Part shown: positions 1-8,842 of the stretch, one piece after another
Layout of the letters: every line of letters begins with the position of its first letter
How positions within the stretch are numbered: position 1 is the first letter of the stretch
Translations under genes and position numbers: made by a program
Source: Flavobacteriales bacterium
GTDB lineage: Bacteria > Bacteroidota > Bacteroidia > Flavobacteriales > Flavobacteriaceae
Length of the DNA stretch: 48,047 bases
Reading direction: 5' to 3'
Assembly (NCBI GenBank): GCA_011524915.1
Contig: WTJH01000008.1
Coordinates: 20,172 to 68,218, forward strand
Notes under the pieces: generated by a model
What the model was told of the DNA's origin: nothing
Seen by the model: the letters and a program-made list of their open reading frames with translations, nothing else
Databases searched by the model: none

Positions 1-257
1 TCTATAGCCATGGGCAGCGCATAGACTTCGTCATTGATTCGGAAGTTAGGTGCAATCCCCAAAGGCATATAAAAGTTGCTCACAGTATTTTCGATAAATT
101 CATCGTGTTTGGTTTGTAGCTCCGGATTGGGATTCCAATACTGTTTGAGAATTTCCATGGCTTGCGGACGTTCAGCAAAATAAGCCTCTTGAAGCCACTG
201 CATTTTTTCCTTTTTTGATTTTTTTGAAAACCCTTGAACCATTTTGGAAAAATTCAT
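1..257 (-). CDS. Hydroxymethylglutaryl-CoA reductase, N-terminal part (runs off the left edge)
   Basis: Reverse-strand translation from ATG at 257: MNFSKMVQGFSKKSKKEKMQWLQEAYF...LQTKHDEFIENTVSNFYMPLGIAPNFRINDEVYALPMAI, resembling the N-terminus of degradative-type HMG-CoA reductases. Confidence 0.75.
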   Translation of the reverse strand, partial: MNFSKMVQGFSKKSKKEKMQWLQEAYFAERPQAMEILKQYWNPNPELQTKHDEFIENTVSNFYMPLGIAPNFRINDEVYALPMAI

Positions 258-369
258 ACCGTTTGTCTTTGTTTGTTCATACGAAGATAGCTTTTGTTCA
301 ACAATGTGTTCTTCTTTTTTATGCCCCGATTAATTCCGTATTTTAGTAGCTAAACTAAACTAACGATTC

Positions 370-2514
370 ATGAAGTTATCTCACGCTTTTGTATTGGTAT
401 GTAGTGCTTTTCTTTCCCTTTTTGCTCAAGATCGAATACAACAAAAAGATATTTGGCAATGGCGTTACAGCCCAGAACGTCTGGAATCCATCCGGTCCAT
501 GAAAGACGGGGAATACTATACCGTCCTTAAGAATGCTAAAATCATTCGATATTCCTATGCAGATGCCTCTTCTAAAGAAGTCCTCTTAGACGCTCAAAAA
601 AAACCAGAACTTCCCTCTTTTAACGGATATGTATTTTCGAAAGATGAAAATAAAATTTTGTTAGAAACGAATACTCAGCCCATTTATCGACGGTCTAAAC
701 AAGCGATTTACTGGATATATGACCGCCAAACCCAAGCGGTACAGATGCTTTTCGACGCTCCTGTTCAGGAGCCTCAATTCTCGCCCGACGGGCAAAAGGT
801 CGCTTTCATCTATCAACGGAACTTATATGTAAAAAACCTATCGGATAATAGTATTGAGCAGCTTACAACAGACGGCAGCAAACATATTATTAACGGAACC
901 ACAGATTGGGTATATGAAGAGGAGTTTGGTTTTGTTCGAGCTTTTGTTTGGGACGCCTCCAGTAGTCAATTGATGTTTATGCGTTTCGACGAAACCGCAG
1001 TACCTGAATTTTCCATGGATGTGTATGGCTCGGATTTGTATCCCTTTCCCTACACCTTTAAATACCCAAAGGCTGGTGAAACCAACGCTTTAGTTAGCCT
1101 GCACACCTATGATCTAAACCAAGCGAAACTACAGCAGGTAGATTTGGGAGAAAACTCATGGGAATATATCCCAAGAATCCAATCCACTCCAACGGATCAT
1201 GTGGTAACCTTCCAGACGATGAACCGTCATCAAAACCACTTACAACTCTGGTCGATAAATCTCAATGACAATAAGGTTGAGCTTCTTCTAGAGGAAAAAG
1301 ACGAAGCCTATGTAGATATTGCAGACGATCTAACTTTTTTGGATAATGGAAATTTTATTTGGTCCAGTGACCGCAGTGGATATAAACACTTATACCTCTA
1401 CAATGCTCAGGGGAAACTTCTCAATCCAATCACCCAGGGCAATTGGGAGGTTACAGAATTTTATGGTGTAAATGCTCAACAGAAGGAATTGTATTATCAG
1501 TCGACCGAAAAAACAACCATCGGCCGTGGGGTATATGCAACTCGACTAAACGGTCGAGGCAAAAGAGCTTTAACTCAAGAGTCGGGTTCTAATGGTGCCT
1601 TTTTTAGTCGTGGAGGGCAATATTTTATCCATACCTATTCCGACGAACAGACCCCGCCCATGTATACGCTTCGCCAGACGTCTAATGGGAAAGTCATCCG
1701 AGAATTATTAAATAATAATGCGCTAGCAGAAACTTTAGCGGCTTTTGATTTACCCCAAAAAGAATTTTCAACCATTCAAGTCAACGGGAATTCATTAAAC
1801 ATGTATATGATAAAACCCCGCGATTTTGATCCCAAAAAACAATATCCTGTATTGATGTTCCAATATTCTGGACCCGGCTCTCAGCAAGTGGCCAATCGGT
1901 GGGGATCCAATCGGGACCTGTGGCATAAGTCCCTTACCGAACAAGGCTATATTATTGCCTGTGTCGACGGTCGAGGAACAGGCTTTAAAGGGGCCGATTT
2001 TAAAAAGGTCACCTATTTAAACTTGGTAAAATTCGAGGCAGAAGATCAGATAGCTGCTGCCCAACAATTGGGGAATCTCAGTTATATAGATGCCAAACGC
2101 ATTGGGATCTGGGGTTGGAGTTTTGGAGGACATATGTCTTTGCAGTGTTTGTTGACAGGAGCCGATACTTTTGCGGCTGCCATTTCTGTGGCGCCGGTTA
2201 CCAATTGGCGTTTTTATGACACTATTTACACGGAAAGATTTTTACGTACACCGGCCGAAAATGCTTCCGGATATGACGACAATTCTCCCATAAATTATGC
2301 CGATCAGTTGACTGGAAAACTTCTATTGATCCACGGATCTGGAGATGATAATGTTCATGTCCAAAATTCTATGCGTATGGCAGAAGCCTTAATTCAGGCC
2401 GACAAAGATTTTGAATTTATGATTTACCCAGATAAGAATCATGGTATATATGGCGGTAATACACGAATTCACCTGTATCGAAAAATGACCAATTTTATCA
2501 TCAATAATTTATAG
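370..2514 (+). CDS. S9 family peptidase, dipeptidyl peptidase IV-like
   Basis: 714 aa ORF with signal peptide, DPPIV beta-propeller region, GWSFGGH serine nucleophile motif, C-terminal HG.GDDNVH and DKNHGIYGG. Confidence 0.93.
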   Translation: MKLSHAFVLVCSAFLSLFAQDRIQQKDIWQWRYSPERLESIRSMKDGEYYTVLKNAKIIRYSYADASSKEVLLDAQKKPELPSFNGYVFSKDENKILLETNTQPIYRRSKQAIYWIYDRQTQAVQMLFDAPVQEPQFSPDGQKVAFIYQRNLYVKNLSDNSIEQLTTDGSKHIINGTTDWVYEEEFGFVRAFVWDASSSQLMFMRFDETAVPEFSMDVYGSDLYPFPYTFKYPKAGETNALVSLHTYDLNQAKLQQVDLGENSWEYIPRIQSTPTDHVVTFQTMNRHQNHLQLWSINLNDNKVELLLEEKDEAYVDIADDLTFLDNGNFIWSSDRSGYKHLYLYNAQGKLLNPITQGNWEVTEFYGVNAQQKELYYQSTEKTTIGRGVYATRLNGRGKRALTQESGSNGAFFSRGGQYFIHTYSDEQTPPMYTLRQTSNGKVIRELLNNNALAETLAAFDLPQKEFSTIQVNGNSLNMYMIKPRDFDPKKQYPVLMFQYSGPGSQQVANRWGSNRDLWHKSLTEQGYIIACVDGRGTGFKGADFKKVTYLNLVKFEAEDQIAAAQQLGNLSYIDAKRIGIWGWSFGGHMSLQCLLTGADTFAAAISVAPVTNWRFYDTIYTERFLRTPAENASGYDDNSPINYADQLTGKLLLIHGSGDDNVHVQNSMRMAEALIQADKDFEFMIYPDKNHGIYGGNTRIHLYRKMTNFIINNL

Positions 2515-2518
2515 AACT

Positions 2519-4033
2519 ATGGAAGAATCTTTAGATAGGAGTTTTTTAGGACACCCTAAGGGACTCGCTTATTTGTTCTTTGCTGAACTGTGGGAACGCT
2601 TTAGTTTTTATGGGATGCGTGCCTTGTTAACCCTCTATATGGTTAACAAAATTTTTGAAGCCCTAGTTATACGAGATATAGCAGCCGCAGCCGTATATGC
2701 TTCTTACGGTTCTTTGGTATATGCCTCGACCGTGGTGGGAGGAAAGATTTCGGATGTGTATTTAGGATTCCGTAAATCCATCCTTCTTGGAGGAGTTCTG
2801 ATGGCTTTGGGGCATTTTGTCTTGGCCATAGAAAACAACATAGCATTCTTTCTTGCTTTGGGACTCATTGTGGTAGGGAATGGTTTTTTTAAACCCAACA
2901 TTTCCACTTTCGTCGGCTCTCTCTATCCAGAGGGCGACCGAAGAAAAGACGCAGGCTTTGTGATCTTTTATATGGGGATAAATATTGGTGGTTTTGCGGC
3001 ACCTTTATTGTGTGGATGGTTGGCCGCATCTTATGGCTGGCATTACGGTTTTGGACTGGCAGGATTTGGAATGTTAACGGGCTTAGCATTTTTCTGGAGT
3101 GGTATTCAAAAAGGTGTTTTTGGAGAACAAGGCCTAGCCCCCCAACCTGAACTTTTGGATCAAAAAGTAATGGGAATTTCCAGAGGAACATTGATCCAAA
3201 TTTTAGCCTTTCTATCGGCTCCGCTGATCGCATTTATGTTGTCCTCTTATCAGGGAATTGGAGGTTCACTTTTTGGAGATCAGAATCTGGTATCCGTACT
3301 CTTTAATGTCATTGGAGTAGTGATTCTAGCCTATTTGGTTTATATCATGACTCAAGTCTCGGCAGAGGAACGAAACAAACTCATTGTCGCTCTTGTAATC
3401 ACGGTATTTATGTCTCTTTTTTGGGGTTTTCACGAACTTTCGGGAAGTGTCATTACCTTGTTTGCAGCCCGGAACGTGAACCTCGAATTTATTGATGCAG
3501 CCCAGACGAATTCTTTAAACTCTATGTTTATTATTCTGCTCTCAATTCCTATTTCAATGATGTTTACCTATCTGCGGAAAATTGGAAAAGACCCTAGAAC
3601 CCCCTATAAATTTGGGTTGGGACTCATCATGGCTGGAATAAGTTTTTATGTTTTGTCTATTAGTGGGAATGTTGCTGATGCCAACGGAATGGTGCCTATG
3701 TCCTATTTACTGATTATGTATTTTTTAATTTCAGTAGGCGAGTTATTTATGTCTCCTGTAGGGCTTTCTAAGATCACAGATTTGTCTCCGAAACGAATTG
3801 TTGGATTTATGATGGGGATCTGGTTTTTGTCTTCTGCTTATGCCTTCCAGTTGGTTGGTTTTATAGGAAAGCAACTGGCGGTCGAGAGTGATAGTAGTGA
3901 AATAAGCGGTTTTGAATCTTTAAGTACCTATATCAATGGTTTTGAACTCATTGCTCAATATGCCTTGGGGGTTGGAGTTTTTGCCCTCTTACTGGGCGTT
4001 TATCTCAAGCGATTGATGGGTAATGTACACTAA
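2519..4033 (+). CDS. POT/PTR family peptide MFS transporter
   Basis: 504 aa; ELWERFSFYGMRALLTLYM and NGFFKPNIS motifs typical of proton-dependent oligopeptide transporters. Confidence 0.93.
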   Translation: MEESLDRSFLGHPKGLAYLFFAELWERFSFYGMRALLTLYMVNKIFEALVIRDIAAAAVYASYGSLVYASTVVGGKISDVYLGFRKSILLGGVLMALGHFVLAIENNIAFFLALGLIVVGNGFFKPNISTFVGSLYPEGDRRKDAGFVIFYMGINIGGFAAPLLCGWLAASYGWHYGFGLAGFGMLTGLAFFWSGIQKGVFGEQGLAPQPELLDQKVMGISRGTLIQILAFLSAPLIAFMLSSYQGIGGSLFGDQNLVSVLFNVIGVVILAYLVYIMTQVSAEERNKLIVALVITVFMSLFWGFHELSGSVITLFAARNVNLEFIDAAQTNSLNSMFIILLSIPISMMFTYLRKIGKDPRTPYKFGLGLIMAGISFYVLSISGNVADANGMVPMSYLLIMYFLISVGELFMSPVGLSKITDLSPKRIVGFMMGIWFLSSAYAFQLVGFIGKQLAVESDSSEISGFESLSTYINGFELIAQYALGVGVFALLLGVYLKRLMGNVH

Positions 4034-4051
4034 TTTAAAATTGAATATCAA

Positions 4052-4597
4052 ATGAAAAAATACAGTTGGATACTGTTGTTTTGGTTACCTGTTTTTATGC
4101 ATGGTCAAGCGCAAATAGAATGGTTGACCTTGTCTGAGGCCCTTGTCAAACAAAAAGAGGAGCCTAGAAAAATTATTCTGGATGTCTACACCAAATGGTG
4201 TGGTCCCTGCAAATTGATGGACAAAAAAACCTTTGGAAATCCAGACGTTGCAGCTTACGTAAACAAGCACTACTATGCTGTAAAATTTAATGCGGAGGGC
4301 AACGAAACCGTTAATTTTTATGGGAATACTTTTGAGAATCCAAACTATGATGCTTCTCGAAAAGGGCGAAACTCGACGCACCAGTTTACCCAATTTCTCG
4401 GGGTTCGGGGCTATCCTACGACCATATTTATCAGCGAAACAGGAGATCTGATCACACCGGTTGTGGGCTATTTAAAACCGCAACAATTAGAGCTGTATCT
4501 CAAAATGATCAAGACCGGAGATTATCAGGTCTTTTCCAGTCCAGATGATTTTCAGCGCTATCAGGAAAACTTTGTCCCCAAGTTTAGAGGGGAATAA
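4052..4597 (+). CDS. Thioredoxin-fold protein, exported
   Basis: Signal peptide plus TKWCGPCKLMDKKTF (WCGPC active site) and GYPTTIF cis-Pro motif. Confidence 0.88.
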   Translation: MKKYSWILLFWLPVFMHGQAQIEWLTLSEALVKQKEEPRKIILDVYTKWCGPCKLMDKKTFGNPDVAAYVNKHYYAVKFNAEGNETVNFYGNTFENPNYDASRKGRNSTHQFTQFLGVRGYPTTIFISETGDLITPVVGYLKPQQLELYLKMIKTGDYQVFSSPDDFQRYQENFVPKFRGE

Positions 4598-6530
4598 TTC
4601 GATAGCCAGTTTTTCGCATATCAATTACAGCAATGGATCGTTCGTCACAGGTCTTTTTCCAATGACGTGTAAGCCATAAAGGATTGGTTTTATCGATCCA
4701 AACGGTATTCGGACAAATGCTATCGAGTAGTTGTTCAAAATCTATCCTAGGGCCATTACTCATCCATAGGATGTCTATTCCGGAATCGGTCTGTTTGGGA
4801 ATTGAAAGATCGATTTGGTGATGTACCTTATTCGGGAACTGTTTGGGCAATTGATCCGATGTTTGGAAATGGCGAATCCCAAATCGTAACCCCAAATTCT
4901 GTTTTTCATAAGGGCTTAAATCCCCTTTTTGAGCGGTGTAGACCCATAAACTGTCTTGGTGCTGAAACCCTAGATAACTTTTTTGGGGAGTACCCATCCA
5001 TACTATTTTAGGGGGTGGTTTATATAGTAGATTCCCCAGGTAGAGACCGAAGATTCCAGTCAATAGAATCCCTATACTGTTCCACTTTTTTTGGTTTTTC
5101 AGTGCCCAGCCACTACACAAAAGAATCATATATACCCATATAACAGCAGTAGGAGTAAGTCTTAAATGTTCGAAGATCCACCCCTTTTGGGCAGCTAGTA
5201 CACTCACCCATCGAATGAAAAGTTCTGTCAATTGATTAAAGCCAAGCACTATTGCTGCAGGGATGTTTCCAAAGACGGCCCATATCCCTATGGCAAATAC
5301 ACTTGCCAGGTATATACCAAACAAAGGAAATACACTAAGATTTGCGAGCAGGAATATTCCAGCAAACTGATGGAAATAGTAAATACTGATAGGAGCAACA
5401 GCGATTTGAGCAGCTAAACAAACCCAGATCCAGCCCCATATTTTTTGTACAAATAGAGATCTTTTCTTTCCAATTTTTGTGGCTATAGGAGCCATCCATA
5501 GAATCCCTCCAACGGCTAAAAAACTCATTTGAAATCCTGTACTGACGATATAAGCCGGGTGGATACCTACCAAAATAAAGGCGCTACAAGCAAGAATTGC
5601 TAAGGATGAAGTTTTTCGATGCAGGAATTTATTGAGTTGCCACACACTCAACATCAAAACAGCACGTAGGGTAGCGGCTGCTCCACCCGAAAGCCAACAA
5701 AAACCCCATAAACAAAATAGGATGATACCGATTTGAATACTATTTCCAAAAGCAACTCTCTTGATGGGAGAAGTGATCCATTGCAAGATCAAAAACAATA
5801 GTCCCATATGAAGCCCCGAAAGCGCCAACAAATGAATCAGGCCTGTATTGGCGAATTGTTCTCTGAGATCGGCATCTAAATAGTTGCGACCTCCGAGTGA
5901 AAGGGCTAAAATCAGTGCTTTGGCATTCGAGGAAAACTTAAAAAAATCTAATTTTTGGTAGAGGAATTCCTTCGTCTTTCCCGCTGAAAATTCGTCCATT
6001 TCGACTCCCAATCGGAGGTGATATTCCCCTGGGGAGAGGTATAGCTGATGATGGATATGCTTCCGATTCAAATAAGTGGTATAATCAAAAGTTGAAGGCA
6101 TGGAGGCCGGTTCCAGCTTCCAAGGTTTTTTAGCGGTACAGATCAGACCTTTTACGGGAGGTTTAAGTTTTCCTTTTTTGATATGGATCAATAACCGAAC
6201 AGTAGGTCCGTTAGCTGGAGTTATTGTGCCGTAAAATCTCCACCAATTTTCTAATGATTTTAAAGGTTCCTCCAGAATTATGGAGTAGCCAGCTTGCTCA
6301 GCTAAGGAATGTTGAAATCTTGCGGTATACCCATTCCAAAAGCCTAACTGAAAAAAAATAAGACTCCATAAAAGATGTATTCGAAACGCCTTAAGAATTA
6401 AAAGTAGTAGTAGACACACTACAGACAGCGTCCCTAAAATTTGAAAAGCGGAAGCGTTAGCCGTAAAAGCTAAAAATGATCCGCCCAGTAAAGCGGTACA
6501 AATCCAATATAGAAGTGCACTTCGGGGCAT
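4584..6530 (-). CDS. ComEC/Rec2-family competence membrane protein
   Basis: 648 aa multi-TM; LILALSLGGRNYLDADLREQFANTGLIHLLALSGLHMGLL competence-domain motif. Confidence 0.88.
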   Translation of the reverse strand: MPRSALLYWICTALLGGSFLAFTANASAFQILGTLSVVCLLLLLILKAFRIHLLWSLIFFQLGFWNGYTARFQHSLAEQAGYSIILEEPLKSLENWWRFYGTITPANGPTVRLLIHIKKGKLKPPVKGLICTAKKPWKLEPASMPSTFDYTTYLNRKHIHHQLYLSPGEYHLRLGVEMDEFSAGKTKEFLYQKLDFFKFSSNAKALILALSLGGRNYLDADLREQFANTGLIHLLALSGLHMGLLFLILQWITSPIKRVAFGNSIQIGIILFCLWGFCWLSGGAAATLRAVLMLSVWQLNKFLHRKTSSLAILACSAFILVGIHPAYIVSTGFQMSFLAVGGILWMAPIATKIGKKRSLFVQKIWGWIWVCLAAQIAVAPISIYYFHQFAGIFLLANLSVFPLFGIYLASVFAIGIWAVFGNIPAAIVLGFNQLTELFIRWVSVLAAQKGWIFEHLRLTPTAVIWVYMILLCSGWALKNQKKWNSIGILLTGIFGLYLGNLLYKPPPKIVWMGTPQKSYLGFQHQDSLWVYTAQKGDLSPYEKQNLGLRFGIRHFQTSDQLPKQFPNKVHHQIDLSIPKQTDSGIDILWMSNGPRIDFEQLLDSICPNTVWIDKTNPLWLTRHWKKTCDERSIAVIDMRKTGYRIIPL

Positions 6531-6551
6531 AGCCGAAATGTAAGGGAATTT

Positions 6552-7643
6552 CTAGGCCCCTTCAACAATGAATTGAGCAGTTTTTTGACTGGCAGTTCCT
6601 GATCCTAAAAGGCTACGGATTTCGGCATAAGCCAAAAGGATGTCTTTTCGGTTTTCTTCATCTAGCAATTCCCGAATTGCTGCCAAGATACCCTCCAAGC
6701 TACAGTCTCCTTGAATCAATTCTTGTACCACTTCCCGATCGGCAATCAGATTCACTAGGGAAATATAAGGGAGGTCCACCAGTTTTTTGGCAATCGAATA
6801 AGACAGATGGCTGCTGCGATAGCACACCAACTGAGGAACATTCAGTAGGGCTGTTTCTAAGGTTGCAGTTCCGCTGGTAACTACGGCAATATGGGCTTGC
6901 TGCAGCAGCGCATAGGTTTGGTCGTGTACCCACTGAATGGATGTATGAGATAAAAACTTCTTATAATATTCAGGGCTTAAACTAGGAGCGGCAGCCACCA
7001 CAAATTGAAGTTCAGGAAAGTGCTTGGCAACCTCCAAAAATAGGGGAAGCATCCGTTCAATCTCTTGCTGTCGACTTCCAGGTAAAAGGGCCACAATGGG
7101 CTTTTCAACAGCTATATCTAAGTGTTGTTGGGGAGGGGGACTCAGGTGGTCCAGTAGCGGATGCCCTACATAGTGAACTTTGTATTGATGTTTGTCTCTG
7201 TAGTAACTTTCTTCAAAAGGGAGAATAACATATAAGGCATCTAAATCCCGCTTGATTTTTTTGATCCGATTCTCTTTCCAAGCCCAAATCTGTGGACTGA
7301 TATAATAATGATTTTCAAATCCTTTGATTTTTGCCCAGGCGGCAATTCTCATATTGAATCCAGGGTAGTCGATGTATATGATCCGATCGGGTTGAAAGCT
7401 TTCAATATCAGATTTACAAAAAGCAATATTCCGAAAAATGGTCCGGATATTGATGAATACTTCCCAAAACCCCATAAAGGCAAGCTCCCTGTAGTGTTTC
7501 ACGATTGTTCCGCCTGCGGCTGCCATGAGATCTCCTCCCCAGCAACGAAATTCGGCCTGAGGGTCAAGCTTTTGTATGGCTTTGATTAAATGTGAACCGT
7601 GGATATCTCCCGAGGCCTCCCCTGCAATAAGATAATACTTCAT
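6552..7643 (-). CDS. lpxB: Lipid-A-disaccharide synthase
   Basis: MKYYLIAGEASGDIHGSHLIKAI... and LLPGSRQQEI motif; start placed at internal Met (7643) rather than ORF start 7679. Confidence 0.93.
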   Translation of the reverse strand: MKYYLIAGEASGDIHGSHLIKAIQKLDPQAEFRCWGGDLMAAAGGTIVKHYRELAFMGFWEVFINIRTIFRNIAFCKSDIESFQPDRIIYIDYPGFNMRIAAWAKIKGFENHYYISPQIWAWKENRIKKIKRDLDALYVILPFEESYYRDKHQYKVHYVGHPLLDHLSPPPQQHLDIAVEKPIVALLPGSRQQEIERMLPLFLEVAKHFPELQFVVAAAPSLSPEYYKKFLSHTSIQWVHDQTYALLQQAHIAVVTSGTATLETALLNVPQLVCYRSSHLSYSIAKKLVDLPYISLVNLIADREVVQELIQGDCSLEGILAAIRELLDEENRKDILLAYAEIRSLLGSGTASQKTAQFIVEGA

Positions 7644-7653
7644 CCCTGTATGA

Positions 7654-7944
7654 TTAAATCCCTTTGAGAAGTGCCACAATCAAAACCAAAACCAAAGAAA
7701 AAACAACAACTCCGGTTGCAAAGGGGTATTTTTCTTTTCGAATAGCCACAAAGAATAATACAAGATTTACCAGGGCTCCTAAACTGATTACTCCTCCCAA
7801 TTGATTTTTAAGATATAAAAACTGCAAGCTCTCCATTAATTCTCCTTTGGAAAACAGCAGGGTAATACTAACTATTCCAAAAGCAGTTCCAAACAATGAA
7901 CTGAGCAGGCCGTAGACAAAGAGTTTATTTTTCAAAGCTTCCAA
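7654..7944 (-). CDS. Small membrane protein of unknown function (three predicted TM segments)
   Basis: 96 aa, hydrophobic; lies between surE and lpxB with short overlap or spacing, so plausibly co-transcribed. Confidence 0.65.
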   Translation of the reverse strand: MEALKNKLFVYGLLSSLFGTAFGIVSITLLFSKGELMESLQFLYLKNQLGGVISLGALVNLVLFFVAIRKEKYPFATGVVVFSLVLVLIVALLKGI

Positions 7945-8705
7945 GTATTAAGTTGAGCCATAGCATGATGTGCGGTGAGGTCAAATTGGACTGGAACAAT
8001 AGACGCATAATTTTGGGAAAGTGCCCATTCGTCCGTGTCTTCACCCCCGTCTTCATTGATGAATTTTCCAGTCAGCCAATAGTAGTCTTTTCCTAAGGGA
8101 CTGGTGCGTTTGTCAAATTCTTCTACCCAATAAGCTTTAGCTTGTCTGCAAATTTTAATTCCTCGAATATCTGAGGAATTTTCACACTTGGGAAAATTTA
8201 CATTGAGTACAACATCTTTGGGCATTCCCTGTTCCAAAGCCTGAAGGGTAATATTTTTGATATAGGTCTCTAAGGGTTTAAAATCCGCTTCCCAACGGAA
8301 ATCCAACAGGGAAAAACCGATGGCGGGTATTCCTTCAATTCCGGCTTCTATAGCAGCGCTCATGGTGCCCGAATAAATTACATTTATGGAGGAATTGGAA
8401 CCGTGATTGATGCCGGAAACACAAATATCAGGCTTGCGATCCATGAGTTCATTAATGGCCATTTTTACACAATCGGCAGGTGTTCCAGAACAACTGTATT
8501 CGATCTGAGGACCTTCGTCAATCGTAACTCGGTCGCAGTGTAAAGTGTCGTTTATTGTAATCGCATGTCCCATTCCAGATTGAGGGGAATCGGGGGCTAC
8601 TACAACAACGTCTCCAATTTCGTTCATCACACGAATCAAAGTTCGCACGCCCGGGGCGGTAATACCATCGTCGTTGGTTACTAAAATTAAAGGTCTTTGA
8701 GCCAT
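7932..8705 (-). CDS. surE: 5'/3'-nucleotidase SurE
   Basis: LILVTNDDGITAPGV, SGINHGSN.NVIYSGTMSAA motifs; start likely MAQRPLILV at 8705 (alternative 8714). Confidence 0.93.
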   Translation of the reverse strand: MAQRPLILVTNDDGITAPGVRTLIRVMNEIGDVVVVAPDSPQSGMGHAITINDTLHCDRVTIDEGPQIEYSCSGTPADCVKMAINELMDRKPDICVSGINHGSNSSINVIYSGTMSAAIEAGIEGIPAIGFSLLDFRWEADFKPLETYIKNITLQALEQGMPKDVVLNVNFPKCENSSDIRGIKICRQAKAYWVEEFDKRTSPLGKDYYWLTGKFINEDGGEDTDEWALSQNYASIVPVQFDLTAHHAMAQLNTWKL

Positions 8706-8842
8706 AGGTGTCATATTCAACCCAAAAGTAAGCAATTCCCCTTGGAGTGATTTAAATTTCGTTTTAACAAAAAGTTTTGAACTTGTATACAAGCAAATCC
8801 CCCTGTTTTTGGCTATTTTAGTAGTTCTTAACCATCCTACGT

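Noticed and set aside
339-349. TATTTTAGTAG upstream of the DPP-IV gene, repeated at 8814-8824 upstream of the Prc-type protease, as a shared promoter
   Set aside because: Resembles a -7 element but differs from TAnnTTTG, and no properly spaced -33 TTTG was seen; two short AT-rich matches can occur by chance.
2704-3233. Minus-strand ORFs opposite the POT transporter
   Set aside because: Antisense reading of a well-supported CDS; no motif support.
8706-8792. N-terminal extension of surE
   Set aside because: SurE proteins begin just before the ILVTNDDG motif; the extension is in the AT-rich divergent promoter region.
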